Of a stretch of 64,000 nt of DNA, positions 10,704-22,594 are shown one piece after another. Under the pieces are notes generated by a model. The model searched no databases. It was not told the origin of the DNA and worked only from the letters and a program-made list of their open reading frames with translations. The stretch comes from Cordilura impudica (Eukaryota; Arthropoda; Insecta; Diptera; Scathophagidae). The first letter of the stretch is position 1, and every line of letters starts with the position of its first letter. A program made the position numbers and the translations under genes. The stretch spans positions 117,025,604 through 117,089,603 of the forward strand of contig OY821521.1 of NCBI GenBank assembly GCA_963682025.1. Direction: 5' to 3'.

Positions 10704-11891
10704 GTGGTAGACAATCCAGCTTATAACAGGAATAAAAATTTAGCGATGGCCCGAGGGGCCAAATCTTCATCAAAAAGAAAGCTTGTGAACAAGAAGATGA
10801 CAAAACTTCCTCCGGGTTTTGTTAACCCGAACATCGCGTCAACTTCCAGCAACAGATTTAGCCTGCTTGCTGGCCTCAATGATATGGACGTAACTCCTGC
10901 ATCAAATATTAATGATATTAAACAACATAAACCTCCACCTATAGTTGTAGAAGCCAACGCCTCATTTGCAGAAATACGAAAACTACTTGGTAAAGATTGT
11001 ATTTTCAAACGTACTTCAATTGGTACCAAAATATTTGCTCCAACTAAAGAATTGTACGAATGCTATAAGCAAATTCTTAAAGAGAGTAAAATGGAGTTTC
11101 ATTCATATGGCTCCAAAGATAATAGGTTATACACAACCTTTCTACACGGTTTACCCCGCATAAACTCTGAGGACATCACCGAAGAGTTAAAAAACTACAA
11201 CCTATCCCCTTCTTCGGTGGCTGAAATTCAGTTCGAACAACAATGCTGTTTACAAAAATCAATTTGTTCGTAAAAATTTTAACCCAACTGCCTTAAAAAA
11301 TGTAAGGACAATTTCCAATATCATAATTTCTTGGAAAAAATACAAATCTAGATCCAGAAATAAACCAACTCAATGCTGGAACTGCTTAATGTATGGCCAT
11401 GGCGGTGAACATTGCCATCGAAGTGCTGCATGTATGATATGTGCAGAACAACATCATACAAGTGTGTGTCCGTTTAACACAAATGAAAAAAGACCAGCTG
11501 TTTTTACATGCTTTAATTGCAAAAAACATGGAAAAGAGAGAACTGATCACTCTGCACACGACATCAACTGTCGTTACGTTCTCTCTATTTGGAAACTAGA
11601 ACAAGAGTAACTTCCAAAAGTCATAACAACAGCAGGCAACAACAAAATATTTCATTTCAATCAAAGGTTGATTTCCCAAATTTAAGTAACAACAACACAA
11701 ATTGTAACAATAACATCAATAATAACAGCAAAGCTACATATGCTAACCAGCTGAAAACAAACACCGATTTATTTAGCATTGATGAGCTTTTTGATATTTT
11801 CACTACAGCTATGGATGATTTGCATAGGTGCACCTCAAAAGTACAACAAATCAAAGTTGTAATGTCAATGGTAAAATACGCCCATGGATAA
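10704..11891 (+). pseudogene. LINE ORF1, Gag-like with CCHC zinc knuckles
   Basis: The frame starts around 10704 (the first clear ATG is at 10746) and encodes a basic N-terminus and an RRM-like middle (FKRTSIGTKIFAP..LHGLPRI). It shifts frame near 11235, giving a premature stop at 11271. The zinc-knuckle block (CWNCLMYGHGGEHC, a second Cys/His cluster CMICAEQHHTSVC and a third CFNC..) lies at 11371-11570 in another frame. A second shift near 11595 leads into an Asn/Gln-rich linker and the conserved ORF1 C-terminus (LFSIDELFDIFTTA..VKYAHG) ending at 11891. ORF1 proteins of this clade bind and chaperone element RNA. The last eight bases overlap the start of ORF2 (ATGGATAA). Confidence 0.75.
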
Positions 11892-14552
11892 TACTAATAA
11901 TTTAAACGAATTCAAAATGCTTCACTTGAATGCTAATGGCATTTCAAACTTTTCTAAATTAAAACAATTTCAGATACTAATTGAACGAGAAATTATTAAA
12001 ATAGCGTCTTTGAATGAAACTTTTTTTTCAGAAAATCATAGACCCTATTTTAAAAATTATTATTTATATAGAAGTGACAGAACAGATGCAAGAGGAGGAG
12101 GCGTAGCTCTGTTAATTCATAAATCTGTCGCTCATAAAAACCTCTTTATTTCAAACACCTCATCAATCGAAAACATCTCAATTGAAGTTATTATAAATAA
12201 TAGACCTATTGTTGTATCTTCGTTATATTCACCAAGATATACTCATAACTTCTGTGCTGATATCTTGAACCTAACACCTTCCACCAAAGAATATATAGTT
12301 TTTGGTGACCTAAATGCCAAACATTGTTCATGGAATTGTCGTTCAAATAATACTGCAGGAATCGCACTTAACAACCTACAGCAATCAAGCAATTTTTTTA
12401 TTCACTATCCTAATAGTCCAACCCTATTCCCCCATCAACACAATCGCGAAGCATCCACAGTCGATATTATTTTAAGCAACTCCGCTTTAAATATAGACGT
12501 AAAAACAATGGATTACGAAATACCATCAGACCATCGCCCCATTATATGTACACTTAAAAGGTCAATGGCCTTGCAGGTTGACCTCAATTATTATGATTAT
12601 AGTGCAACCAACTGGAACATTTATATGAATTTTTTAGACAATAAAATCACGTTATATTCCGATATATACAATACCAAGGCAGTAATTGATCAGGAAATCC
12701 AAAAATTTATAAATGTAGTTTTCGAAGCAAGGGATGTGTCTACACCTAAAATAACTCAACAAAATAATTACACATTACCAGAAAGTACTGTGAAATATAT
12801 AAAACTAAGAAGAAGCTTTAAAAGAAAAAGCCAACGATCTTCAAATATAGCCGAGCAAACTTTTTATAATCAATGTACTAAATTTCTAAGTAACATGATT
12901 GATAAAAATATTAATTCGGAGCGCAATAAGAAATGGTCTCAATTATTATCCAATTTAAAACCAGGTGATAAATCGTTTTGGAAAATAAGCAGGAACTTGC
13001 GAGGAAAAGGAAAAAATCAAATCGCTCACTTCAAAGTTGGAAATACAAAAATAACATCTGATAAGGACAAGGCTGAAGTCCTAGCAAATACATTTGTCCA
13101 AGCAAATAACCTCACTTCGAACTATAACCACTCGGCAGATACACTAATAAATACAACATTAAATAATTTTAAGAAGGAAAATCCCAGTTCTGAATCTGCA
13201 ATTTATACATCTCTTGAAGAAGTAATGAATATTGTCTCATCAATAAAACCCTCAAAAGCCCCTGGTTTTGACAATGTTCCCAACCTGCTCTTAAAGAAAC
13301 TACCACTCAAAGCTCTAAAATTACTGGTTATAATATTTAACAGCTGCATCAAACTCAACTATTTCCCAAACCATTTAAAAAATGCTAAGGTTATAGCTAC
13401 TAACAAACCTAGCAAGCCAAAAACTAACCCAAACAGCTACAGACCTATCAGTCTATTAAGTAACTTTGGTAAAATATTTGAAAAAATTCTACATTCTCGT
13501 CTTAGTGAATTTGTAACGACCAATTCTATTGTTGCTAAAGAACAATTTGGATTTAAAAAAGGACATAGCACTACTCACCAAATAAACAGAATTAAAAATC
13601 AAATAATCACCAATAAAAACAATAAACGTTCAACGGGTGTAATATTGTTAGATATTGAAAAAGCGTTTGACACCGTTTGGCATAATGGCCTCTTATTTAA
13701 ACTTCTTGATGCAAATATACCAAAATATCTATGTAAACTTATTTCAGATTTCATTCACGACAGAAGCTTTAAAGTTGCGATTAATAATGAAACATCATCT
13801 CCAAAAACCATTACCTCAGGGTTACCTCAAGGATCAGTCTTGTCGCCATTGCTTTACTCGATATATACATCCGATTTTAAAGTCCCAAAATATATGAAAA
13901 TTGCCTATTACGCAGATAACACTGCGTTAATTTCTTCAAACAAACTTACAAGTGCATTCCTGAAGAAAATGGAAAAGAGACTTGTAAATTGCAGTAAATA
14001 TTTCCACAAATGGAAAATCAAAATTAATCCAAACAAGACCCAAGCAATAATTTTTCCATTCAACAAATCTCCCAAAAGACTGCCAAGAGTCATCTTCTTA
14101 CTGGAAATAATACCATAAATGTACTTAATTATGTCAAATATCTCGGAGTTGTCTTCGACAAAAAGCTTACATTTAAACAACATATTATGGCTACGTGCCA
14201 AAAAGCTATAAAATCATTTAAAGCATTATGGCCACTACTAAATAGAAGGTCATTTCTAAACCACCAAAACAAAAATCTACTCTTCAAAAGTGTTATAAGG
14301 CCGATATTAACATACGCGTGTCCTATTTGGAGTGACGCTGGCAACTGCCACCTAAAACGCTTACAAATTATACAAAACAAATGTCTTGAAATGATATATA
14401 AAAAGCACTGGAGGTATCCTACAAATCTTCTTCATGAAGAAACCGGTTATGAAAAAATTATCGATTTCATATCAAGGATTAATAACAATTACTTTGCCAA
14501 AATTGAAAATTCCTCTTACCCACTGCTAAGAGAATGTATAGAAATAACGTAA
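11884..14552 (+). pseudogene. LINE ORF2: AP endonuclease and reverse transcriptase
   Basis: The N-terminal ~235 residues are an APE-type endonuclease: NANGI, the catalytic Glu in LNETF, FGDLNAKHCSWNC, and SDHRPI. RT follows with KPSKAPGFDN, NSYRPISLL, the LDIEKAFDTVWH block, GLPQGSVLSP and then AYYADNTA. The catalytic motif should be YADD; here codon 679 (13918-13920) is AAC, so the second Asp is Asn. The ORF breaks by a frameshift near 14090, and the thumb/C-terminal part (VKYLGVVFD..CPIWSDAG) continues in another frame to 14552. The element belongs to the Jockey clade by motif wording. It lacks an RNase H domain, as expected for Jockey. Confidence 0.85.
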
Positions 14553-14583
14553 AATTAAAAAAGAAATCACCAAATTGAAAATT

Positions 14584-14632
14584 ATATGCTTATAGAGGTC
14601 TATTATTACTAATAAACCTCCTATAAGCATAT
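14584..14632 (+). terminator. 3' UTR hairpin of the LINE
   Basis: The arms 14584-14599 (ATATGCTTATAGAGGT) and 14616-14632 (ACCTCCTATAAGCATAT) pair over their whole length with one bulged base. The loop is 16 bases of A/T-rich sequence. It lies 32 bases after the ORF2 stop. LINE reverse transcriptases often recognise a 3' stem-loop, so this may be the RNA handle for target-primed reverse transcription (inference). It is not a bacterial terminator; this type label is the nearest available. Confidence 0.6.
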
Positions 14633-14731
14633 AAACATTTTCAGATAGTATTTGAATATGTATATTAAATCATATAAAGGTTTTTCCTCCCATTTTCCTT
14701 TAAAAATCATTAAAAAATAAAATAAAAACTA

Positions 14732-15118
14732 TTTAATATCTTTAGATCCTATGTATTATTTGTTGCAATATCTATATGTAAAGATAAGATCTCATATGTA
14801 AATATCAAATTTGTTAAAATATGTAAATAAAGGAAGAATACATAATTGAAATTGAAAATTGTCAAGTTGGGTGGCAAAACATTTATTTACTAAAAAATTA
14901 GTGCCGACATAATGTTTGTCACATTGAGTGACTGTAAATATGAAGGTAATTGGTGAACTAATTTGTTCACCATATTGGGCGGCATGAATGGCGGAATGAT
15001 TTGATTGGCCGACTAATCTGTTCGCCGTATTTGCTGGCTGCCTTGCTCGCCATATTTGCGGAATGACTTGTGACATGTCTTAACTTATACAAACTGTCTG
15101 GCTCCAAATTAAACTTTG
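14732..15118. other. non-coding, diverged internal repeats
   Basis: No gene is seen. Between 14950 and 15070 a degenerate word group recurs (GTTCACCATATT, GTTCGCCGTATTTG, CTCGCCATATTTG, each near GGCGGAATGA or GCGGAATGACTT), an old tandem duplication of about 50-60 bases. The string TCAAGTTGGGT occurs here (14862) and at the LINE 5' side (10559). Confidence 0.35.
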
Positions 15119-15121
15119 TGT

Positions 15122-15475
15122 TCATTTAACTAATATTTTTCTTAATTTATAATGAAATTCTTCGATGTTTTTAGCATCTATGTTTATGGCGTCGCTTCGT
15201 AAATTAAAAAAAGATCTTTTTATACCAAATTCTTCTTTTAGCTTAACTATAATATCATTCCATGTAGGGTTAATTAAAGTTTCCACAGCTTTCAATGTTT
15301 TTCCTTGCAATGTATTACTTAATACATTTTGTAGGGTACTTTGATGCTCTGGCGGTGTTAACTGCAGGACAGTAGTAACGTCTCTCAAATAGTTGCCTAG
15401 CGTGTACTCGGTACTTCCATTAAATGCTGTCAAGTTTCTTGCTTCGCGTAAACTCCCAGCTAGCGTCAAAGCCAT
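15122..15475 (-). pseudogene. gypsy-like Gag, N-terminal part
   Basis: The minus-strand ORF begins with ATG at 15475, 0.7 kb inside a tRNA-Ser primer site, so the start fits a gag gene. Its 118 residues are a helical Gag matrix/capsid start (FNGSTEYTLGNYLRDV, TLQGKTLKAVETLINPTWNDIIVKLKEEFG, IEEFHYKLRKILVK). The frame stops where the interrupted segment begins. The remainder is at 8781-9330. Gag of this 17.6/297-like group assembles the particle and carries the element RNA. Confidence 0.7.
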
Positions 15476-16170
15476 TGTTGTTGTTGCAATTTTATTTTCG
15501 TATTAGTTTGTTATATCAAAATTGTTGTTGTTCCTTTTAATGCATTAAGTATTACACTTAGTTATGATGTTGTTTAGTTGCTATGCATTTGCTAATTGTT
15601 TTGTTATTGGTTTTATCAATTCAATTTTTGTCTCGGTTCCTTCCAAGTTCAAATTAAAGTCAAGTCTAACTTTAAATTTGTTTTTGTTTTTACCTATGCA
15701 TTAGCTTTCACTAGACTGTACTGTATTGCTGTTGTTGCATACTCTTCAAATGAGGAACTACAATTCCTTTAAAATAGTTGTAAATTTGTCGGTTTTTTTA
15801 ATGGCTTGTATTTTGCAAAATATCATTTGCAAGTCATTTGAAATTTATGGTTATGTTTTATATATTTTTCTCTTTAAGTTTTGTAAATTTTTATCACATT
15901 TTTTTTTAACTTGTATTTAGTTCAGCTATCAGCTTATAAACCTTGAATGTTTTATTTTTCTTATCAATGTACGATGTGATAAAATGTCTATAGTTATTTT
16001 TTTATTTATATAAATTTCCAAAAATTATCACCTTTTTGTGTTTGAATTTTTCTATTGTTTCACGAATTTCACAATCGCAGGTAATGTAAGTGATTCTATC
16101 ACGTTTTATCAGCAATCATAACAAAACTTTCCCGCTAAATTCGATCACTGGATGTGTTTTTAACTTCACG
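15476..16170 (-). other. 5' leader of the 17.6/297-like element
   Basis: This is the 0.7 kb of AT-rich sequence between the primer site at 16171-16187 and the gag start at 15475 (minus strand). There is no recognisable gene. Confidence 0.5.
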
Positions 16171-16187
16171 TCCCATCCTCGTCGCCA
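16171..16187 (-). promoter_or_regulatory. primer-binding site, tRNA-Ser
   Basis: The plus-strand text TCCCATCCTCGTCGCCA equals the 3' end of a fly tRNA-Ser plus CCA, so the minus strand carries the complementary primer site. tRNA-Ser priming is the habit of the 17.6/297 group, which agrees with the Gag type. It fixes the minus orientation. Confidence 0.8.
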
Positions 16188-16310
16188 GTTATTTTATTTA
16201 TTAAGCAATAGTCTGCACACTTTTACAAGTTTAATAAATTAATTTCATTTACTCTCAGACTTTACATTTAGAAAGTTCAACTAAGACTAATCTGAATAGG
16301 AGAAAGGTAT
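16188..16310 (-). repeat. 5' LTR fragment of the 17.6/297-like element
   Basis: The sequence immediately outside the primer site reads, on minus, toward an ...AATAACT end as in this group. Only about 120 bases remain before LOA-LINE sequence starts. The opposite LTR is not in the window. Confidence 0.45.
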
Positions 16311-16499
16311 AATAATATATAACTTGCACTGACTCCTCCTTGCACTGACTCCTCCTCCATACAGCTCCTACAGACGTCAACTCTCGGGACACGTATGCGT
16401 TCAGCCATCCGCCCTGTTACACAGTGTTCAGTGAGTACTCCTATAAGTAGGCTGATTGTCCCTTTTCCAAAACCAAGGAAGGATTTCGTTCTCCTTGGA

Positions 16500-19400
16500 T
16501 TAGGCAAGGGGCATAGGATTTGAGATATTCTGCAAGAGGTCAGTTGCGTCCACCTTGTCTAATTCAAGATCGGCTGCCTCTTGAATCAGATTAGACAGCT
16601 CTGATAGAGGGATTCTAATATCAGTGTCCATCGTCCCGCTCAGAGAAACTGAGCCTTTCCGCGCACACTCGTCAGCCAGCTCGTTTCCTTTGACCCCACT
16701 ATGTCCTGGAACCCATATCAGCCTCACGGTGTGCTGCCGGATCCGGTCGAGCGACCTTATACATTCCCTCACACACTTCGATATAACTGTCGTCGATTTC
16801 AGACCTTTGAGAGCAGCAAGACTGTCCACGAAAATATTAATGGTCGTTGGATCCATATCCCGTTTCAGAATTATTTTCGTTGCAATGAGGATCTCGGCCT
16901 GAAAAACCCTACATTTGTCAGGGATTCTCCGAGTTACTTGAAAATCAAGTTGCTCGGTGTAGACCTCTGAACCTGTACCTTCTTCCGTCTTCGAACCGTC
17001 GGTATAATGAGATCGCAGCCCTTTCTATGACAGAAATTGCGGCCCGCTCTTCCCTAGTCGGTATTTCGATCGTAAAATTTCCCCCCAAAGTTCATCACCG
17101 GTAACATATAATTGGTTTTCCGATCAATTTGTGTCCCGCACACTGTCCGAAGTATTGTGCCGTGTCCCCAAGAGCTTTGTTCCAGCTTATATGACTCCCT
17201 TGAACGGAGAGCCACTTTCGCTGCCGTGCTCTTGATGAAAATATCAATAGGCAATGTTCAGCATTACCTCCAGTCCTGCCTGTGGTGTTGATCCAATGGC
17301 TCCGGTGGTGCCAAGACAGGCCAATCTCTGTACCTTCACGAGTCCAGAAAGTCTGGCCCCTACGTTCACAGCTCCCAACCACACCAGATTACCATAAGTC
17401 AAAATAGGTCTAATTATCGCACAGTACATCCAGCGGATGATCTGCGGTTTGAGACCCCATCTTCTGCCAAACATCCTCCTGCAGGTGTAGAAATCATATA
17501 ACGCCTTCTTAGTCCTTTCCTCTATGTTCATTGATCAATTGAGTTTAGAGACCAGAACTCAGGTATCTTCATCCATCTTGTAAAGAGAACCAACTCGGTT
17601 TTAGAAGGGTTGACCACCAGACCGTTTTCCCTTGCCCATTTCACGAGTTTACCTAATGCCGACTCAATGAGGTCACCGATCGTTGATAGAAATCTACCTC
17701 TGACCAGGAGCACACCATCATCAGCATAGGCGACCACTTTGGTGCCCGTTCTGTCGAAATATTGTAGGATTTTATTGATCACCAGGTTCCATAAGAGAGG
17801 AGATATAGCTCCCCTTGTGGAGTTCCCCTCGTCATCACCTCCCTCGCTTCCCCCTCACCTATTTTCGGGTTTATCGCCCTGCTCTTCAGCGTGTTTCCCG
17901 TCCATAAAATTATTTGTGTATCCGTGCCCATACTACCCAAGGCTTCTAGGATCGATGATGTTTTGACATTATTAAACGCCCATTCCACGTCCAAAAAAGA
18001 AGCCAAAACATATTCCTTATAGTGCAGAGCATCCTGAATCGTTCCCACTACTTCTTGTAAAGCCGTATTCACCGACCTTCCCTTGAGGTATGCATATTGA
18101 GCTTTACAGAATGTCCGGTGTGAGCTTACTTCTCACATAGACATCTACCAGCCTCTCCAATGTTTTCAGTAAAAATGTTGACAGACTGATAGGTCTGTAG
18201 TCATTTGCGGTATTATGGTTTATCTTTCCCGCTTTGGGGATAAAGATCACTCTAACCTCTCTCCACTCTTTTGGTATGTACCCTGATGCCAGGCTGCCTG
18301 AAAAGATCATTAGTAGCCATGGCATAATTGTCTTTAAGGATTCCTGCAAGGCTTAAATGATCGTACCGCCCACTCTACTTTGCTTCCGTCCACTATTGAT
18401 CTAATTTGCCCATATTCAGTAATTGCAGCTGATGTGAGAGCGCTCGTAGAGCTGTCTTCCATCACCTCATCTCTTCAACCCAGGAAGTGAGTCCATTAGA
18501 AGTTCAATAGTATCTTTGCTGCTTTCCGCGAAACTGACGTCAGGTTTCTTAAGAAACCCCGGTGTGCTTGGGGCCTTGGAAATGACTTTACGGAGCCTTG
18601 CCGCTTAGCTAGTTCCCTCAACTTCCTCACAGAAACTGGCCCATGATTCTCTATTAGCTCTGCGTGTCGCCTTTTTGAAAGCATTAAAACTGAGACGGTA
18701 ATTATCCCAATCTTCAGTTTTCTTGTGTTTTTTCTAGTTTCTAGAGTTTTCTAGTTTCCGTTCTGAGTAGCTTAAGCTCCCAGGTTCACCACGATTGGTT
18801 GATTTTTCTAGAAGGCTCAGGGCATGAATTTAGATATGCTTCTTTAAGTGTGCTCGGCACTAGACATGCTGAGTTCTCCACATCTTGAATGCTGACCGGC
18901 CCTTCCATATTCGGAGGCGGTATATTTCGCACAATGCTTGGGAATTTGACCCAGTTAGTCTTCCTCGGATTCCTATATGGAATCAATCCACCAAGGAGAT
19001 GTAGATGCTGTAGATTATCCTGAAATGATCTGAAAAAGAACATTCCAAGGATACCCTCTAGTCCAGAATTCTAACATTGTCCGAATTCGATACTAAAGTT
19101 ATATCAATAACTTGGTCCCTAATCCTATTATAGAAAGAGGGATTATATCCCCTATTCGCTATAATCAAATTATTGTTTAGAAGGCAATCAAAAACGGGCT
19201 CAGCTCTGCTGTTGATGTCAGTGCTTCCCCATAAGGTGTGGTGAACGTTGGCATCGCCTCCAGTCACCAGATCGTGGCCATTGGTCATACGTTCTCCGAC
19301 CAGAGATCTTACTTCTGTAGATGGGGGGGGTCGTACTGCTCATAAGGCAGATACATTGATGCTAGGATGAGTTTCGGCATACCCCTCCTCTCAAGTGCCG

Positions 19401-19674
19401 CCACGGTTAGGTAGCCATTGATGTAATCAGACATTAAGAATAAATTGATATTTTTCCCAAAGAAAATGCAGCAGCGTATCTTACCTTCACCCGGTGGAGA
19501 AAGAAGCATGAAATTCTGTAACCTTAATCCCCGAACCTTGTTGCCCAACAACCAGGTTTCTTGAATTAAAGCAACGTCCACCTTCTCCCTCCCGATAAAA
19601 CGCAGCAAGTCATCTGTTGTTGCTTCACAGTGATAAAGATTAATCTGCACGACTTTCATGCCGCTGGGACTCAT
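16500..19674 (-). pseudogene. LOA ORF2: endonuclease, RT, RNase H (many frameshifts)
   Basis: The reading starts at 19674 with KVVQINLYHCEAT and LIQETW (endonuclease Asn and Glu blocks). GGDANVHHTLWGSTDIN and VIDITLVS lie at 19288-19058. RT is split over several frames: a YRPISLSTF block at 18180-18349, a FLDVEWAFNNV catalytic-Asp block at about 17990, an altered RGTPQG block at 17825 and the intact AYADDGVLL catalytic box at 17715-17740. The thumb follows (IRPILTYGNLVWLG). RNase H shows an AEIL Glu block, IFVDSLAALKGL and IWVPGHSGVKGNELAD. At least six frame breaks make it a pseudogene. Confidence 0.75.
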
Positions 19675-20248
19675 TGCTGCGTTTCTCGCCCGGGAAGAAC
19701 AATCTTGAAATGGTTCAACTCATAATTTATTTTTCCTTTGGAGAGGCGCAGAAGCTGGAGAGACTCTGAGCTGATATTTAGCCAGAGATCTTTTCCTTCT
19801 CCCTTGTCTCTCGCCCGTCCCCTGGTGATTCTCTAATCATTTGGAGCAATCCCCTTATTTTAACGCTTAATCAGTGTCAGTATGGGTTCCTCCTCCAATT
19901 ATGGAGGGTGATAGGGGATTTGATCAACGGGGATATCGATCTTCATATCCGGCCAAAGTTCGTTAAGGTCTTGGATAACGTTCTTGAGGAAGTAAAGCAA
20001 AAACATTGGCACATTTGTTTCAGAAAATTGATCTATATTCTGCATGAGAGGTTATACAGCTGTTTTAGGAAGAGTCACCAACCCTCATCAGTAACCAAAA
20101 GCAGTAGATAGTTTGTTTGGTAAAAAGTTCAATTCATACAATTTGAAACAAATATACTATGATCCTGAGCCTGATTAATTTCAAGCTCAATCATTAAAAT
20201 GATAATGATCGAAAATAAGATTTTTTATTTTTATAAAAAATAATAAAA

Positions 20249-20521
20249 TTAGTTCTTGAGGAAATTTAAAGATTTCTCATTTCCGCATCCTACAATCGTG
20301 ACCCCTTTTTGCCATTTGGCGCCGTCAAACGCAGTGAATGAGTCATCCTCACTGTTTTTGAATGCGTCAACTAGTGCCCTCAGAATCCTTTCCTCCAACA
20401 GTAACCATCTGTCCGTTGCCATCCTACCTTCCGGATGGTTTCGATCTATGATGGCCACTTGTAGCTCAGGTGCTGTAGTCAAGCTAGTTGAAGGTTTCAC
20501 CCGCTTTCCTTCATTCAGCAT
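20249..20521 (-). pseudogene. LOA ORF1 C-terminal domain (DUF4780-like)
   Basis: The 90-residue minus-strand frame contains LQVAIIDRNHPEGRM, TDRWLLLEERILRALVDAF and a FDGAKWQKGVTIVGCGNE block, the pattern of the Gag-like ORF1 C-terminal domain in LOA-type LINEs. It lies upstream of the endonuclease ORF in the right orientation. The N-terminus and any zinc knuckles are not found. The 0.55 kb between this frame and 19674 has no intact ORF. Confidence 0.6.
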
Positions 20522-20599
20522 ACAGCAGGCACCGAATGAATGGTCGTGTTCGTTCCGGAACCGCTAGGAGTTGCGGGTTCCGGTATGACCGCTTCAGAT

Positions 20600-21300
20600 T
20601 GGATGTGCGGCTCAGTTTTACTTGAGATCTGCACAGCTTTGCTCTGAACTGTTGCGGGTCAGAGCTACTTTGGGATATACATTTCTGCAATCATTGCTCA
20701 GCTCAAGTATAGTCTTAATCGCCAGAAAGGGGACGCAATTTACCCCAAACGTTACCGTTTTGAGTTGGAATGAATTCACGTTGCGAAATAAAATTCGTTG
20801 ATAAGGGCGATCTGCTTCATTCACCAAAATTTATCTATACATTTTTTGTATATCGCCATCTTAACACAAGCTACATCAAATCGGTTTGAAGAGTTGGGCC
20901 TTGATGAAGCACGTCATTTAGTGATAATCAACTTACAGTCTTTTTTGAGGCCTTAAATACCACTCGAACGTTCGTAGTTTTACTTTCGTTTTTAATGACC
21001 GTAGAAAAAACGAAGAATGTTTTTCGGTTTTGGGCTCATAATATACAATTGGTTCCATGTGATGCAGGTCCAAATACTCCTGGAGAACTTCAGTATACTG
21101 AGATTTCAAATCTGGGGTTTTATCCAATGTTTTCTCCATTTTATGGTACTGTGCAAGCGCCATATTTCTAGAAGGACCTAAAAATATTTGAGTCGGGAAC
21201 TGTCTTTAAATGGTAGCGGAATTACGTAACGCCCATCAGACTGTCGGCTTGTTCTACGCTTATAAGAATTTTCACAGAAAATATCGCTGTCAGACTCAAA
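20600..21300 (-). pseudogene. BEL/Pao polyprotein: protease-RT linker and RT fragments
   Basis: Minus-strand pieces in several frames match the intact BEL polyprotein at 46032-51305 in order: a linker with QSDGRYVIPLPF (about 21240), a MALAQYHKMEKTLDKTP block and a LQEYLDLHHMEP block (21163-21030), a GPTLQTDLM block (20870), and the palm QRILFR...KTVTFGVNCVPFLAIKT block (20800-20690). The YVDD box is missing because LOA sequence begins at about 20600. Many stops are present. Confidence 0.65.
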
Positions 21301-21309
21301 ATCGCGTTT

Positions 21310-22090
21310 TTCAGCCTCTTCTGTTTCTCAAAACTTTTTTAATTGTTCATGTAGAACCTGATCGCTGGAATACGAAATAACGGTATGGAAATAATGGACC
21401 TGGGTAAAAAAAAAAGATCTTAAACCCGCCAAACCATCGTTGACTGTATTCTGAAGTAGCCGTAAATATTTCAAAGTTTCATTCGGAGATGTCCGAATGG
21501 CAAAAATCTTCTCAATTTGGTTATTAATTAAAAATCCGATTGTTTTAATATCGCTTTTTCAACGCATTTCAAACTAGCTCAAAATTAGAATCTACCAACT
21601 CATAATCTTTGATGATTTGGTAGGCCTCCCCCCTCGTTTTGCTATGCAAATAATACAACTTATTAGCTGGAGCTATGGATGCTTCCTCCCCACAACTGAC
21701 ATAAACAAGTCGCAAAATTCTGGCCATTTGTTGAAACCTCCTTCAAAATTCTGAATTTCAATGCTGGTAATTTTTGTGACGAATGACGAACAACCTGTGC
21801 CTTTGGTACTGAGGATAAAGTCTTTATATTATCTAGTATTTTAGCCTTTACAATTTTAAATTGTTCACTAACTTCTTCATATTTTAGAGAAACCTCATGT
21901 TGAAACTTTTCTTCATCCTTTACTTTTTCGTCACGTATAATGTAGTCTTCGTAGGTTTCGATAATTTTCGACCGCTTGCTTTACCTCCAATAATGAGACC
22001 GTAAATGATTCTGTAGGAATTGTAACGAAATTGGAGCAGATAGCAGCAAGTTGCTGAATGTCATACCTACATTTCCCTTTGGAGCTCATT
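21310..22090 (-). pseudogene. BEL/Pao Gag remnant
   Basis: Starting at ATG 22090, the minus strand reads MSSKGKCRYDIQQLAAI and SLLEVKQAVENYR. After a frameshift near 21950 it continues with a BEL Gag core (PEFEGGFNKWPEFCDLFM, KLYYLHSKTRGEAYQII, NFELA) and NNQIEKIF down to 21440. The zinc-knuckle and protease segments expected next are absent: Gag passes almost directly into the protease-RT linker. This is therefore an internally deleted copy. Confidence 0.6.
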
Positions 22091-22594
22091 TTGAAATTTA
22101 AATACCTAAAACTTTTCAAATTGTTAATAGATGAATAACCTCTCTGACTATTTTCGAACGCACCCCGAACTATCAAGTCAAATAATAAATTTTCCTGTAA
22201 AAAGCCCAACCTTTTTATGAAGGTACTGGTAAAATGTTGCTTGCAATATTTATTTTGAAAATAAAAAAAATAAAATAAAATTTTATTGCTATAGTAACAT
22301 ACCGCTCTTTTCTCCAAGTCAAATTTTTCAATTTCGCACCACACTTTTTAGTATTTTATTAGAATTTTGGCATAAACTGCAAATAAATAATTTTTTGTTT
22401 TAAATTTTCGGGCCACTCTATTACTTGTCATTTCGAATTTTATCCAATTCAATCTGTTAACAAATTTCCATCAATTTTAATTAAAGGAATTAAATTTCGT
22501 AGCTCACCGTTTGATACTGAAATCGTAGTTTGATTTTTTGTTTGCAGCATTTTTTGCTGTTAAGTTTTTTTTTTTTTTTGGAACTTATGATGTA
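22091..22594 (-). other. probable BEL leader sequence, non-coding
   Basis: AT-rich sequence between the BEL gag start and the Tc1 insertion. No gene is seen. Confidence 0.3.

Larger units (their letters stand above)
10560..14731 (+). mobile_element. Jockey-like non-LTR retrotransposon (LINE)
   Basis: Two overlapping ORFs on plus (Gag-like ORF1 with zinc knuckles, then endonuclease-RT ORF2) are followed by a 3' UTR with a strong hairpin and an A-rich end (14712-14731). The 5' limit is a guess near a TCAGTTCG initiator-like string at 10569. The element lies inside gag of a minus-strand gypsy-like element. Several frameshifts and a catalytic substitution show that this copy is inactive. Confidence 0.8.
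16311..20590 (-). mobile_element. LOA-like non-LTR retrotransposon, decayed
   Basis: Minus-strand order is ORF1 remnant (20521-20249), endonuclease (19674-19058), RT (18349-17528), RNase H (about 16920-16500), then a short 3' end. An RNase H behind RT plus the endonuclease wording is typical of LOA/I-group LINEs, not Jockey. The 3' tail is an AT-rich microsatellite-like string (TATATATTATTATAC on minus) rather than poly(A). A perfect 16-bp tandem duplication (CTTGCACTGACTCCTC) lies at 16323-16354. The 5' junction at about 20590 cuts into BEL/Pao RT. Confidence 0.7.

Noticed and set aside
16171..16187. tRNA gene because of exact tRNA-Ser 3' end
   Set aside because: Only the last 14 bases plus CCA are present with no cloverleaf, so it is a primer-binding site. 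The same holds at 3106, 37387, 44024 and 25739.
19908..20111. 67-codon plus-strand ORF
   Set aside because: Lies antisense within the LOA ORF1/ORF2 junction and has no recognisable motif.
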